NCBI RefSeq assembly: GCF_017303275.1
Contig: NZ_JAFKOJ010000010.1
Coordinates: forward strand, 1 to 64,000
Source: Bacillus sp. NTK034
GTDB taxonomy: Bacteria > Bacillota > Bacilli > Bacillales > Cytobacillaceae
Length of the DNA stretch: 64,000 bases
Reading direction: 5' to 3'
Position numbers and translations under genes: made by a program. The notes beneath the pieces are model-generated. The model saw only the letters and a program-made list of their open reading frames with translations. It was not told the origin of the DNA and made no database searches. This document shows positions 8,776-17,013 of this stretch, in pieces (position 1 is the stretch's first letter; each line of letters opens with the position of its first letter).

Positions 8776-10008
8776 TTATGCAATTGTTGAAGCTGTCTTT
8801 TTCTGTTTATGGTACTTATCCTGCAGCACAAATTGATTACGCCCTGCCCCAATTCCGGAAATGGTAAAGATAGCCGTAATGGCCATCAGGAATATCAGTG
8901 GAACCGTCCAGGAGTGGAACAGATCATACAGTGAGCCGATGAGAATCGGTCCTGCCGCTGCCAGCAGGTAGCCCACGGATTGAGCCATTCCTGAAAGGCT
9001 GGCAGCCTGTTTGGCATTTTCAGCACGAAGGCCGATCAGGGTTAAGGAATGACTGATTGCAGCTCCAAGACCAATCCCGAGGAGAACGATGCTGATGTTA
9101 GAGATGATGGCATTAACATTCATCAGGAGACCCGATATGCCGGCAAAAGTGAAAATGCCGATGCCAAGAGCAATCCCTTTTTGGTTAGGCAGCCGATCGG
9201 CAAGAACGGGAATAATAAAATTAACAGGTAGTCCTGAAAACTGGAGAACCGTTACCATCCATCCGGCGTCAGCGATTTCCCGTCCCTGGCTATGAAGAAT
9301 TTCGGGGAGCCAGGTGGTTGTGCTGAAATAGACCATTGATTGCAATCCCATAAACAGTGTGACCTGCCAGGCGATGGGTGAGGACCAGATAGAACCCTTT
9401 GGTGCAGATACTTTAGGTGCTTCCTTTTTTTTCTTTTGTAAGCTGATCTGCGGAAGCCAGACAATGATGGCGATAAGAATTAAGATGGCCCATACACCAA
9501 GTGAAAGCCTCCATCCCAGGCCAATGTTTTCTGCAAGCGGGATACTGAATCCTGGCGCAAGTCCTGCACAAATTCCCATTGAAAATGTATAGATGCCTGT
9601 GAGCAGGCCAACCTTCTGCGGAAACTTTTCCTTGACCATTCCAGGAAGAAGCACATTGCAAAGACCAACCCCTAAACCTATTAAAATAGTTCCTATGTAC
9701 AGCGGCGGAAGCATTCCCAAAGAACGGGCCGCAATGCCGGCTCCCAAAATAATCAAACCCAAAAGAATGCTCCATTCACTTCCAAGCTTTTGGGCAATCT
9801 TTGGAACAAAAGGAGAGAGAAGGGCGAAAGCAACGAGCGGGAGGGTAGTCAGAAGGCCTGCTGCACCATTGGAAATTCCCGTTTCATCCCGGATTGCTCC
9901 TATCAATGGCCCAACTGATGTAATCGCAGGGCGTAAATTAAAAGCCACAAAAATAATGCCGGCCATCAGGAAAAAGGTTTTTAAATCAAACTTTGCTGAA
10001 CTTCTCAA
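8776..10008 (-). CDS. MFS transporter, CynX/NimT family
   Basis: A 410-residue permease with about 12 membrane helices. The N terminus (FFLMAGIIFVAFNLRPAITS) and VGPLIGAIRDETG are characteristic of the CynX/NimT (cyanate/2-nitroimidazole) branch of the major facilitator superfamily. Family members export or import small weak acids or aromatic compounds; the substrate here is unknown. No cyanase or nitroreductase gene is adjacent. It is monocistronic, with its own terminator. Confidence 0.88.
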   Translation of the reverse strand: MRSSAKFDLKTFFLMAGIIFVAFNLRPAITSVGPLIGAIRDETGISNGAAGLLTTLPLVAFALLSPFVPKIAQKLGSEWSILLGLIILGAGIAARSLGMLPPLYIGTILIGLGVGLCNVLLPGMVKEKFPQKVGLLTGIYTFSMGICAGLAPGFSIPLAENIGLGWRLSLGVWAILILIAIIVWLPQISLQKKKKEAPKVSAPKGSIWSSPIAWQVTLFMGLQSMVYFSTTTWLPEILHSQGREIADAGWMVTVLQFSGLPVNFIIPVLADRLPNQKGIALGIGIFTFAGISGLLMNVNAIISNISIVLLGIGLGAAISHSLTLIGLRAENAKQAASLSGMAQSVGYLLAAAGPILIGSLYDLFHSWTVPLIFLMAITAIFTISGIGAGRNQFVLQDKYHKQKKTASTIA

Positions 10009-10210
10009 CTATAGACACTCCTTAAAGGTAATTCGAAAATCCTTCGCATAACGAAAGGATAATATTCAGAATAGTATAATTGTTTTCAGGTTAAAAGTAT
10101 ATAGTTTTAAGCAAAATGGCAATATTTTTACAGTTTATTAGAGGGTATTAAAATCTGAGGGGAAGCAGCCGGTAATTAAAAGAAGTAAGGGAGGACCCTT
10201 ACTTCTTTTC

Positions 10211-10717
10211 TTAAATTGATTCTAATGCATCCAGAATTTTATTAAGCCAATTCATATAAAACTTATTTAATCCACTATAATGCTCCTGGATCAGGTTCGG
10301 AATGACGTCCTGGTAATCATGCTTCCCTTCACTTTCTGTCTTCAGTTCGGAGATCCATGATTTAATATGCTCTGCTGCTGCAGGGACTTCGGTTGATTCG
10401 ATGAATAATAGGGCCGGATAAAGGGAGCGCGGTTCAGGCACCCGCTTTTTAAACACCTCAATGATTTCTTCTGAAAGCTGATTTTTTCCTTCTTCTGTAA
10501 TTTGGTAGACAGTCCGGTTTGGCCGGTTATTCACCTGCTCCTGCTTTTCAGCCTGGATCCACTTATGCTTTTCGAGCTTGCGGATGGCATGATATAAATT
10601 GCCGTCCGTAACGGGGAATAGGTGATCCCATTTGTGTTCTAAAATGACTTTTTTCATTTCATATGGATGATATTCTTTCACTTTTAATAGACCAAGAATT
10701 ACGATTTGCATTGACAT
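10211..10717 (-). CDS. PadR family transcriptional regulator
   Basis: A 168-residue protein with a PadR winged helix (residues 3-85: ILGLLKVKEYHPYEMKKVI and DGNLYHAIRKLEKHKWIQ) and a helical C-terminal dimerisation domain. The ATG at 10717 is chosen because AAGGAG lies nine bases upstream; a longer reading frame upstream has no ribosome binding site and runs into an SDR gene remnant. PadR proteins usually repress an adjacent transporter or detoxification gene; none lies intact beside it. Confidence 0.88.
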   Translation of the reverse strand: MSMQIVILGLLKVKEYHPYEMKKVILEHKWDHLFPVTDGNLYHAIRKLEKHKWIQAEKQEQVNNRPNRTVYQITEEGKNQLSEEIIEVFKKRVPEPRSLYPALLFIESTEVPAAAEHIKSWISELKTESEGKHDYQDVIPNLIQEHYSGLNKFYMNWLNKILDALESI

Positions 10718-10740
10718 AATTGCAGCTCCTTTTAAACAAT

Positions 10741-11064
10741 TACTCTGCGATTGAAAAAGACATATCCCGCAAGGAAAATGCCGTTGAGCTTTTACAGGAG
10801 ACAATCTCACCGTATGGAAAAGTGGACATCCTTGTCAACAACGCGCATGTTACCAGACAGATATCATTTATGAAAACAACACTGGAAGACTTTGAATTAT
10901 CCTTTAATACAGGATTTTACCCTACTATCCATTTAATGCAAGTCTCTTATGAACAGTTTAAGAAAAATAAAGGATTCGTGATTAACTCTGCTTCAGGTGC
11001 CGGGATTTCGGGCCAGGTGAACCAGGCTCCTATGGTTGTCGGGGGAACGCAAAAATTAACATAA
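10741..11064 (+). pseudogene. truncated short-chain dehydrogenase/reductase remnant
   Basis: This frame encodes the middle of an SDR protein: helix residues EKDISRKENAVELLQETI, the VDILVNNAHV motif (NNAG variant) and the serine-strand INSASGAGISGQ. The N-terminal nucleotide-binding TGxxxGxG segment and the catalytic YxxxK are missing; the frame ends at TAA just after where the Tyr should appear. No ribosome binding site fits, and the fragment abuts the PadR upstream region, suggesting a deletion fused the two. Confidence 0.75.
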
Positions 11065-11066
11065 AT

Positions 11067-11100
11067 AAAGAAACTGTCCGCTTGGACAGTTTCTTTGTTT
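11067..11100 (+). terminator. rho-independent terminator
   Basis: AAAGAAACTGTCC (11067-11079) pairs with GGACAGTTTCTTT (11084-11096) around a four-base loop, followed by GTTT. It presumably ended the now-broken SDR gene. Confidence 0.85.
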
Positions 11101-11195
11101 AAGGATATGCTTATCTCTTTGAAGTTAGATAACGTCTGCACTTTGCGCCATCCGCCCCGAGGCCAGAAGCAGACAAGCGGGCTCGTTCCGCTTGT

Positions 11196-11930
11196 CTATT
11201 GTGCTGAGAAACCGCCGTCAATAACTAATTCTGCTCCTGTGATATAAGAAGCATCATCTGAAGCAAGGAACAATACAGCACGTGCCACGTCATCAGCTTC
11301 ACCAAGTCTTTGAAGCGGAGTCGCCTGAATTAGTCTCTGCAGCACTTCACTTGATTCTGACAGGTTCTCTGTCATTGGCGTTTTAATGACCCCAGGGAAA
11401 ACGGCATTAACCCTTATTCCGAATCGGCCAAACTGTGTGCTTGCCGCTCTGGAGATTGCTCTGACAGCACCTTTTGAAGCAGTGTACGTGTTTGTTCCCA
11501 TTCCAACCATGGCTGTGTAGCTGGAAATATTCACAACGGCACCGCTTTGCTGTTTGACCATTTGCGGCAATACATGCTTCATTCCTGCAAAAGGCCCGAA
11601 ACCATTGATGCGCATCATGAGATCCCAATCTTCAATTGTCACATCATCTATATTTTTTTCACTTGAAATGCCTGCATTATTAATAAGAACATCGATTCTT
11701 CCATGTTCGGCAACAATTTCGTCCACAGTCTCTTTCCAATCATCCTCTGACATGACATTCAGCAATTTGCCTTCTACTGCATCATTTTGACTGACAACGT
11801 CTAAAAGCTCTTTATTAATATCCGCTGCAATAACATATGCGCCTTCTTCGATTAAAAGCTCAGTCATGCGTTTTCCCATTCCTGATGCTCCGCCAGTAAC
11901 CAATACAATTTTATTATCGAATTTTCCCAT
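11196..11930 (-). CDS. SDR family NAD(P)-dependent oxidoreductase
   Basis: A 244-residue classical short-chain dehydrogenase: TGGASGMGKRM nucleotide-binding motif near residue 12, DVLINNAGIS, catalytic Ser in VNISSYTAM and YTASKGAV (Y-x3-K). The C terminus DDASYITGAELVIDGGFSAQ is typical of FabG/glucose-dehydrogenase-like SDRs. ATG 11930 is preferred over the TTG three bases upstream because the GGGGG site is then seven bases away. The substrate is unknown. An SDR remnant lies nearby on the other strand. Confidence 0.9.
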   Translation of the reverse strand: MGKFDNKIVLVTGGASGMGKRMTELLIEEGAYVIAADINKELLDVVSQNDAVEGKLLNVMSEDDWKETVDEIVAEHGRIDVLINNAGISSEKNIDDVTIEDWDLMMRINGFGPFAGMKHVLPQMVKQQSGAVVNISSYTAMVGMGTNTYTASKGAVRAISRAASTQFGRFGIRVNAVFPGVIKTPMTENLSESSEVLQRLIQATPLQRLGEADDVARAVLFLASDDASYITGAELVIDGGFSAQ

Positions 11931-12054
11931 CAAATTGCCCCCTTGATTTATCTTTTTAATCAGCGTTTACAAATCAAGTATAATCGATAATATACTTTGT
12001 GCAAAGTAATTAGTTCTGGAAAAATACCAAGTTTTAAGGGATTTTTCATTATTC

Positions 12055-12083
12055 TTGATAGAAAGGAAATGGATTGGTATAAT
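12055..12083 (+). promoter_or_regulatory. sigma-A promoter of yvdT
   Basis: TTGATA (12055-12060) and TATAAT (12078-12083) are separated by exactly 17 bp. The TetR-type operator begins two bases after the -10 element, so binding there would block initiation. Confidence 0.8.
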
Positions 12084-12084
12084 G

Positions 12085-12101
12085 AATGACAGTCAGTCAC
12101 T
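12085..12101. promoter_or_regulatory. TetR-type operator upstream of yvdT
   Basis: AATGAC-AGTCA-GTCACT is a near-palindrome (one mismatch) overlapping the predicted transcription start of yvdT. Its reverse complement closely matches the second site at 12748-12764, so the regulator probably represses its own gene and the efflux genes from matching sites. Confidence 0.75.
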
Positions 12102-12123
12102 TCTAGGTAAGGAGGGTAAATTC

Positions 12124-12708
12124 ATGCAGGATCGGCCAGATGATAAATACAGTAGAATCCTGAACGCTTCTATAGAGGTTATTTCTGAAAAAGGCCTTGA
12201 AAAATCCTCGGTATCGGAGATCGTTAAGAAAGCAGGCATCGCTCAGGGAACGTTCTATTTATATTTTTCTTCAAAAAGTGATTTGGTACCTGCAATCGCT
12301 AATTCACTTCTCACCAAAATTCTCGATCGCATGAAGAGTAAGGTGCAGGAAGGAGAAAGCTTCTGGAGTACTTTGGATGTCATTATTGATGAGACCTTCA
12401 AGATTACCGATGAACATAAAGATATCATAGTACTTGTATACTCAGGACTCGCATTCAATCATTCCCTGGAAAAGTGGGAAGAGGTATATCGGCCATATTA
12501 CGAATGGCTTGAGATTGAAATCAGCAAGGCAGTTCAAAAAGAAGAAATTTACGCAGACATTAATGTCAAGTGGATCTCAAGGACCATCATTAACCTTATC
12601 GAAAATGCTGCTGAAAGATATTATATTGGCGGCGAGCAGGATGAGTCCCTGACTGTTTATAAAGAAGAGCTTTTTAAATTTATGAGAAAATCATTAATCA
12701 CGGGCTAA
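12124..12708 (+). CDS. yvdT: TetR family regulator YvdT
   Basis: A 194-residue TetR/AcrR regulator with its DNA-binding helix-turn-helix at residues 12-58 (VISEKGLEKSSVSEIVKKAG, then GTFYLYFSSK). It resembles B. subtilis YvdT and has the same downstream genes, yvdS and yvdR. The ATG at 12124 follows AAGGAGG; the upstream in-frame ATG would overlap the operator and leader. It likely represses the paired SMR transporter genes and itself, released by a cationic compound; the inducer is not known. Confidence 0.88.
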   Translation: MQDRPDDKYSRILNASIEVISEKGLEKSSVSEIVKKAGIAQGTFYLYFSSKSDLVPAIANSLLTKILDRMKSKVQEGESFWSTLDVIIDETFKITDEHKDIIVLVYSGLAFNHSLEKWEEVYRPYYEWLEIEISKAVQKEEIYADINVKWISRTIINLIENAAERYYIGGEQDESLTVYKEELFKFMRKSLITG

Positions 12709-12710
12709 AA

Positions 12711-12737
12711 TTATTGGACTGCTTCCAATAATTTTTC
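12711..12737 (+). terminator. terminator between yvdT and yvdS
   Basis: TTATTGGA (12711-12718) pairs with TCCAATAA (12724-12731), with further A/T pairs outside and a T-rich tail. It sits between the regulator and the efflux genes, so the latter are either expressed by readthrough or from a promoter I cannot place securely. Confidence 0.7.
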
Positions 12738-12747
12738 TTTAGGGAAA

Positions 12748-12764
12748 AATGACTGACTGTCATT
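12748..12764. promoter_or_regulatory. TetR-type operator upstream of yvdS
   Basis: AATGAC-TGACT-GTCATT is a perfect palindrome with 6-bp arms and a 5-bp centre. It is the inverted copy of the site upstream of yvdT and lies directly before the yvdS ribosome binding site, so it is the likely YvdT binding site. Confidence 0.78.
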
Positions 12765-12783
12765 CAGAGGAGGTTGAGAGTAA

Positions 12784-13119
12784 ATGAAATGGATGTTAGT
12801 ATTTGCAGCCGGCATCCTTGAAGTGATGTGGGCTTCAGGTCTAAAATATGCAGATTCATTCCTGGATTGGACGATTACCGCTGTGCTGATAGCAGCAAGT
12901 TTCATATTATTGATCCGCTCATACAAGGTAATTCCTGTTGCAGCGGCTTATACCGTATTCGTCGGGATTGGAACTGCAGGCACTTATATTTTAGGTGTGT
13001 TAATGGGGGAGCCGTTTTCGGTAACTCAAGTATTCTTTCTGGTGATATTATTGGCAGGAATTATGGGCATGAAGACTTTTACGAAACAGGAAAACACGGA
13101 AGCGAGAGGTGGATCTTAA
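12784..13119 (+). CDS. yvdS: paired SMR efflux protein YvdS
   Basis: A 111-residue small multidrug resistance protein with four membrane helices and the essential membrane glutamate in GILEVMWASGLKYAD (residue 13). This motif resembles the guanidinium exporter (Gdx/SugE) branch more than EmrE. It begins at ATG 12784 behind GAGGAGG and its stop codon overlaps the start of yvdR (TAATG), so the two form a coupled heterodimeric pair. The substrate has not been shown; guanidinium-like or quaternary ammonium cations are plausible. No guanidine riboswitch is seen upstream; control is by YvdT. Confidence 0.9.
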   Translation: MKWMLVFAAGILEVMWASGLKYADSFLDWTITAVLIAASFILLIRSYKVIPVAAAYTVFVGIGTAGTYILGVLMGEPFSVTQVFFLVILLAGIMGMKTFTKQENTEARGGS

Positions 13120-13433
13120 TGGCTTGGGGATTATTGGTTCTGGCGGGGATCGAAGAAGTGATCGCCACAATCGCCATGAAATACATGGATGGAACGAGAA
13201 AGACATGGCCGATCGCTGTAATGGCAGTTGGTTTTATTTTCTCTTTCTTCTGTTTATCTATGGCCATGCAAAGGATTCCGGCCGGTGTGGCCTATGCTAT
13301 TTGGACAGGAGTGGGGAGCATTGGCATTACGCTGGCTGGTTGGTTCTGGTTTAAAGAAAAATTCGGATATAAACAATTTTTATCCCTGGCGTTTATCTTA
13401 ATTGGAGTAATTGGTTTGGGGATGACATCTTAA
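13119..13433 (+). CDS. yvdR: paired SMR efflux protein YvdR
   Basis: A 104-residue SMR protein, four membrane helices, conserved Glu in AGIEEVIATIAMKY and the VAYAIWTGVGSIG motif. The start is ATG 13119, sharing one base with the yvdS stop codon; the reading frame extends further upstream but that part overlaps yvdS out of frame. With YvdS it should form an antiparallel heterodimer exporting cationic compounds by proton exchange. A terminator follows 30 bp downstream. Confidence 0.9.
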   Translation: MAWGLLVLAGIEEVIATIAMKYMDGTRKTWPIAVMAVGFIFSFFCLSMAMQRIPAGVAYAIWTGVGSIGITLAGWFWFKEKFGYKQFLSLAFILIGVIGLGMTS

Positions 13434-13462
13434 GTACTTATTAAGCTATAATTATATCGGAT

Positions 13463-13494
13463 GCAGACCGGGAATGTGCTGGTCTGCTTTTTTG
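13463..13494 (+). terminator. rho-independent terminator after yvdR
   Basis: GCAGACC (13463-13469) pairs with GGTCTGC (13481-13487), followed by a run of T residues. It separates the yvd genes from the arsenic-related MarR unit. Confidence 0.85.
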
Positions 13495-13513
13495 GTAAAA
13501 AAATATTAAAAAT

Positions 13514-13544
13514 AGTTGCAACTTACAAATAATATAACTATAAT
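13514..13544 (+). promoter_or_regulatory. promoter with palindrome for the MarR gene
   Basis: TTGCAA (13516-13521) and TATAAT (13539-13544) are 17 bp apart. The -35 lies within the perfect palindrome AGTTGCAACT (13514-13523), a likely autorepression site of the MarR protein. A looser repeat, ACTTG-N7-CAAGT, precedes the flavoprotein gene. Confidence 0.65.
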
Positions 13545-13563
13545 GTAACCAAGAGGTGAAAAA

Positions 13564-14013
13564 ATGGAAAATCTTCGCAGTTTGTTTCAAATAATGACGC
13601 GCCGTTTTGGCTTACTCAATAAAAATTGCTGCAGTGTCGGCGGATGCGATATTTCCCTCATTCAAAGCCATATTCTTTATGAGATTGAAAATCAGCATAA
13701 CCCGTCCATGCAGCAGATTGCAGATACATTAGGGACGGATATTACAACTTTCAGCAGGCAGGTTCAATCTTTAGTAAAGTTGAACTTAGTTAAGAAAACG
13801 CCGGATCCTGCTGATAAGAGAATCAGTATTCTTTCGCTGACTGTTGAAGGCAAATATATTGCAGGGTCAATAGACCAGCAGATGAATGCATTTTTACAAG
13901 AGGTTTTTTCCCAAATGAATGAGTTTGAAAAAGAAACAGTCATCCGCTCAATTCATTTGTTAAATAATGCGATGGCAAAGTCCAATGCATGCTGCAGGCC
14001 TTTACAGGGGTAA
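13564..14013 (+). CDS. MarR family regulator with cysteine clusters
   Basis: A 149-residue MarR-type winged-helix protein (HTH about residues 45-75, PSMQQIADTLGTDITTFSRQ). Cysteines cluster at both ends: C22, C23 and C28 (NCCSVGGC) and C143-C144 near the C terminus. In a MarR dimer these termini lie close together, so the cysteines could bind As(III) or another thiophilic metal; this is inference. It heads a unit that includes a flavoprotein, an MFS permease and an ArsN1-like acetyltransferase and likely represses it. Confidence 0.85.
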   Translation: MENLRSLFQIMTRRFGLLNKNCCSVGGCDISLIQSHILYEIENQHNPSMQQIADTLGTDITTFSRQVQSLVKLNLVKKTPDPADKRISILSLTVEGKYIAGSIDQQMNAFLQEVFSQMNEFEKETVIRSIHLLNNAMAKSNACCRPLQG

Positions 14014-14086
14014 ACCCCCTGGGTTTAATACTTGTATTTTGCAAGTAAAATCAACCAATCCAATTTTGGAGAAAAGAGGAGTACGA

Positions 14087-15466
14087 ATGACCAATTTGAA
14101 TGATTTTATTGTTGTTAATGGATGCTGCACGCCTAAAAAAAACGAGCTGGAAAAAACATCACTAATCAAGGATGAAGGAAAAGGGCTGCCTGTGGCTATA
14201 ATTGGAGCCGGACCGGTTGGGCTGGCTGCTGCAGCACACCTGGCAAGCAGAGGGCAGTCATTTATTCTGCTTGAGTCGGGGAAGCAAGTGGGAGCCAATA
14301 TAAAAAGCTGGGGACATATTCGCTTATTCTCACCATGGCGGTACAATATTGATAAAGCTGCTGGCAGGTTATTAAGCGCAAATGGCTGGGTGCAGCCGCA
14401 ATTGGAAGGTTTGCCTACCGGAGAGGAACTTGTTGAACAATATCTAAAGCCGCTGTCCAGGCTACCTGGAATAAAGCCTTTCCTTCACCTTAATACGAAA
14501 GTTTTGTCAATTGGCCGAAAAGACACCGATAAAATGAAAACGGCAAATCGCGAAAATCTTCCTTATGTCATCCATGCTGAGAAGAATGGAGAGTACAAAA
14601 CATTCGAATCGAGAGCAGTAATTGATGCTGCAGGCACGTGGGGAAATCCTAATCCAGCTGCGTCAAGCGGAATTTGGCTGGCTGATGAGAAGGATTTGAA
14701 GGAAAAGATATTTTATGGAATCCCCCATATATTAGGGAGTGAGCTGCAGCGCTACCGGAATAGGCGCATAGCAGTTGTTGGAGGAGGCCATTCAGCGATT
14801 AATGCATTACTGGATTTAGCCGCATTAAAAGAGTCCTATCCCGAAACGGAGATTCTATGGATTATGAGAAGAAATCGGGTTGAGGATGCCTACGGAGGAG
14901 AAGAAAAAGATGCACTTGAAGCACGCGGCCGCCTCGGAAGCAGAATCCATCAATTGGTTGATAATGGGCAAGTGGAGGTCATTACTCCATTTCGTATCCA
15001 GCTGGTCAAAAAGTCAGAAACGGGAATTGAGTTAATAGGCAGTCAAAATGGCAAGCAGAGCAGCCTGGATGGAATTAATGAAATGATTGTCAATACAGGA
15101 AGCCGTCCGGATTTTTCAATCATAAGTGAGCTTCGTACTTCCATAGATTCTTCAACTGAAAGCGTAGAAGCATTAGCACCATTAATTGATCCTAATATTC
15201 ATAGCTGCGGTACGGTTCGCCCCCATGGAGAAAAGGAGTTAAGACAGCCAGAGAAGAATTTTTATATCGTGGGTTCAAAAAGCTATGGCCGTGCTCCAAC
15301 TTTCTTGATGGCAACAGGCTATGAGCAGGTTAGGTCAGTGGCAGCTTATCTAAGCGGTGATTTCGCCGCTGCTGAAAAAGTGGAGCTGGATTTGCCGGAA
15401 ACGGGTGTTTGCAGCGTTAATCTGAAAAGTTCCTGTGATGAGACTGCACCTTCTTGCTGCAATTGA
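14087..15466 (+). CDS. FAD/NAD(P)-dependent flavoprotein with Cys-rich ends
   Basis: A 459-residue flavoprotein: FAD-binding GAGPVG at residues 40-45, a second nucleotide-binding VVGGGHSA around 230-237, and ATGYE near the C terminus, as in flavin monooxygenase/thioredoxin-reductase-like enzymes. Unusual cysteines flank the core: C13-C14 (NGCC) and C442, C450, C457-C458 at the C terminus. The ATG at 14087 follows AGAGGA. In this arsenic context it may oxidise or reduce arsenicals, as proposed for ArsO-type flavoproteins. The exact reaction is unproven. Confidence 0.82.
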   Translation: MTNLNDFIVVNGCCTPKKNELEKTSLIKDEGKGLPVAIIGAGPVGLAAAAHLASRGQSFILLESGKQVGANIKSWGHIRLFSPWRYNIDKAAGRLLSANGWVQPQLEGLPTGEELVEQYLKPLSRLPGIKPFLHLNTKVLSIGRKDTDKMKTANRENLPYVIHAEKNGEYKTFESRAVIDAAGTWGNPNPAASSGIWLADEKDLKEKIFYGIPHILGSELQRYRNRRIAVVGGGHSAINALLDLAALKESYPETEILWIMRRNRVEDAYGGEEKDALEARGRLGSRIHQLVDNGQVEVITPFRIQLVKKSETGIELIGSQNGKQSSLDGINEMIVNTGSRPDFSIISELRTSIDSSTESVEALAPLIDPNIHSCGTVRPHGEKELRQPEKNFYIVGSKSYGRAPTFLMATGYEQVRSVAAYLSGDFAAAEKVELDLPETGVCSVNLKSSCDETAPSCCN

Positions 15467-15472
15467 TTAAAA

Positions 15473-15490
15473 GGGAGGGTATTTCCTCCC
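15473..15490 (+). other. intercistronic hairpin
   Basis: GGGAGG (15473-15478) pairs with CCTCCC (15485-15490) between the flavoprotein and small-protein genes. There is no T tract, so it more likely protects or processes mRNA than terminates it. Confidence 0.45.
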
Positions 15491-15516
15491 TCATAACGAA
15501 TTTAAAGGTGATGACA

Positions 15517-15726
15517 ATGACCATCAATCATGCTGGAGCGCTAAAAAAAGAATATTTTATTGCATATATGAATTTAATCATGAATGCTTTTGAATGTTCT
15601 GTTGAGGAAGCTAAAGATAGAACTTTTGAAAGGCTGTTTCGATTGCGGGAAAGTGAAATGGGGCAGGAAACGTATGCACAATTTCTATTGGCTTATCGGG
15701 ATTTAATTAAACACTCCAATGAATAA
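15517..15726 (+). CDS. small helical protein of unknown function in the arsenic unit
   Basis: A 69-residue predicted all-helical protein, rich in Glu, Met and aromatic residues, with one Cys in AFECSVEEAKDRTF. The ATG at 15517 follows AAAGGTG by six bases. It lies between the flavoprotein and MFS genes on the same strand with short gaps, so it is probably part of the operon. I do not recognise a family; an accessory or redox-partner role is only a guess. Confidence 0.7.
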   Translation: MTINHAGALKKEYFIAYMNLIMNAFECSVEEAKDRTFERLFRLRESEMGQETYAQFLLAYRDLIKHSNE

Positions 15727-15752
15727 GAAATATCCGGAGAGGATGAATCAAG

Positions 15753-17000
15753 GTGACTATTAAAGATCAATTATCTTCACAGCCAATTATAATAGTCGCC
15801 ATCGTCACAGCTTTAAGTCTCTTAGGAGATTCCATGCTGTACATTGCCTTGCCTATTTATTGGGAAACTGCTGGGCTTGAATCAATTTGGCAAGTGGGTG
15901 TGCTCCTTTCCATAAACCGTTTCATACGATTGCCTTTTAATCCATTTGCAGGCTGGATATATAAACACATTTCATTAAAGGCTGGCCTGATCATTGCCGT
16001 CCTGTTAGGCGGATTCACAACAATAGGCTATGGTGTTTTCGAAGGGTTTGCGGCCTGGGTAATCCTCCGTGCATTATGGGGGATTGCCTGGTCATTTTTT
16101 CGAATAGGCGGATTGTCGGCTGTTGCCGTATATGCTGAAAACAATAAGCGTGGAAGTTCCATGGGGTTATATAACGGGCTTTACCGAACTGGAAGCCTGG
16201 TCGGAATGCTGGTTGGGGGCTTGCTTGTTCCGATCATAGGTTTGAGCACGGTTTCCATTGCATTTGGAGTATTGTCCCTATTGGGGCTGCCTTTAATGCT
16301 GAATTCAAAAATTAAGCAGGTAGAGGAGCCGCCTGAGAAGATAGACAGAATGGCTGAAGAAAAGCCTTTCATTGGCAAGACCGCATATAAAGCAGCGATT
16401 ATTATTTCAGGTTTTCTCATTGCCATGCTATATCAAGGAATAGTGACATCCACGATGAGTTCCCTGATTGAACATTTTTACGGCGAGAGAATATCAATAT
16501 GGAATGTGGCTGTCAGTGTTACCTTATTATCAGGAATCATCCAGGCGGTAAGGTGGACATGGGAACCTTTTCTGGGAAGGACAGCGGGGCACTGGTCTGA
16601 TGGAGCGAGGGGGAGGCTGCCGATTTTTATCATTTCTTTAATCTTTGCAGGAATTGTCTTTGGAATGGTATCCATTAGACTTCCATTAGGGCTGTGGATA
16701 ACGGTTACTCTTTTAGTTATGGCCGGAGCTACTATTTTATCAACCATTCTGGACACGATTGCCCTTGACACAGCAAAAACTGCAAACGTGGTTTCTTTCC
16801 TTACAATATACTCCATCTCTCAAGATTTGGGGGCAGCTTTAGGGCCTGCGCTTAGTTACATATTAATCCAATTAGAGGCTGGTTTTACATTTTTATATTG
16901 GGGCGGTACGTTCATACTGCTCATTTTAGCCGCAATTTGGTCGGTTTTTGCAAAGAGGCTAAACACATCTATAAAAAAAGAGATCTATGAATCTTATTAG
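15753..17000 (+). CDS. MFS transporter of the arsenic-linked unit
   Basis: A 415-residue permease with about 12 membrane helices, major facilitator superfamily (SLLGDSMLYIALPIYW near the N terminus; GRTAGHWSDGARGRLP in the second half). The start is a GTG at 15753 behind GGAGAGG. Its neighbours (flavoprotein, ArsN1-like acetyltransferase) suggest it exports an arsenical, but no GAPDH gene, the usual partner of ArsJ, is present, so the substrate is uncertain. Confidence 0.82.
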   Translation: MTIKDQLSSQPIIIVAIVTALSLLGDSMLYIALPIYWETAGLESIWQVGVLLSINRFIRLPFNPFAGWIYKHISLKAGLIIAVLLGGFTTIGYGVFEGFAAWVILRALWGIAWSFFRIGGLSAVAVYAENNKRGSSMGLYNGLYRTGSLVGMLVGGLLVPIIGLSTVSIAFGVLSLLGLPLMLNSKIKQVEEPPEKIDRMAEEKPFIGKTAYKAAIIISGFLIAMLYQGIVTSTMSSLIEHFYGERISIWNVAVSVTLLSGIIQAVRWTWEPFLGRTAGHWSDGARGRLPIFIISLIFAGIVFGMVSIRLPLGLWITVTLLVMAGATILSTILDTIALDTAKTANVVSFLTIYSISQDLGAALGPALSYILIQLEAGFTFLYWGGTFILLILAAIWSVFAKRLNTSIKKEIYESY

Positions 17001-17013
17001 CGGGGGACCTGCA

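Noticed and set aside
10718..10810. 31-residue N-terminal extension of the PadR protein
   Set aside because: The extension has no ribosome binding site, is not PadR-like and overlaps the SDR remnant on the other strand.
12766..12783. Guanidine (ykkC-type) riboswitch for the SMR genes
   Set aside because: The leader is too short and contains a TetR operator and terminator instead; no room for the aptamer.
15753..17000. ArsJ permease
   Set aside because: ArsJ normally pairs with a GAPDH gene for arseno-phosphoglycerate export; none is here, so only MFS transporter is called.
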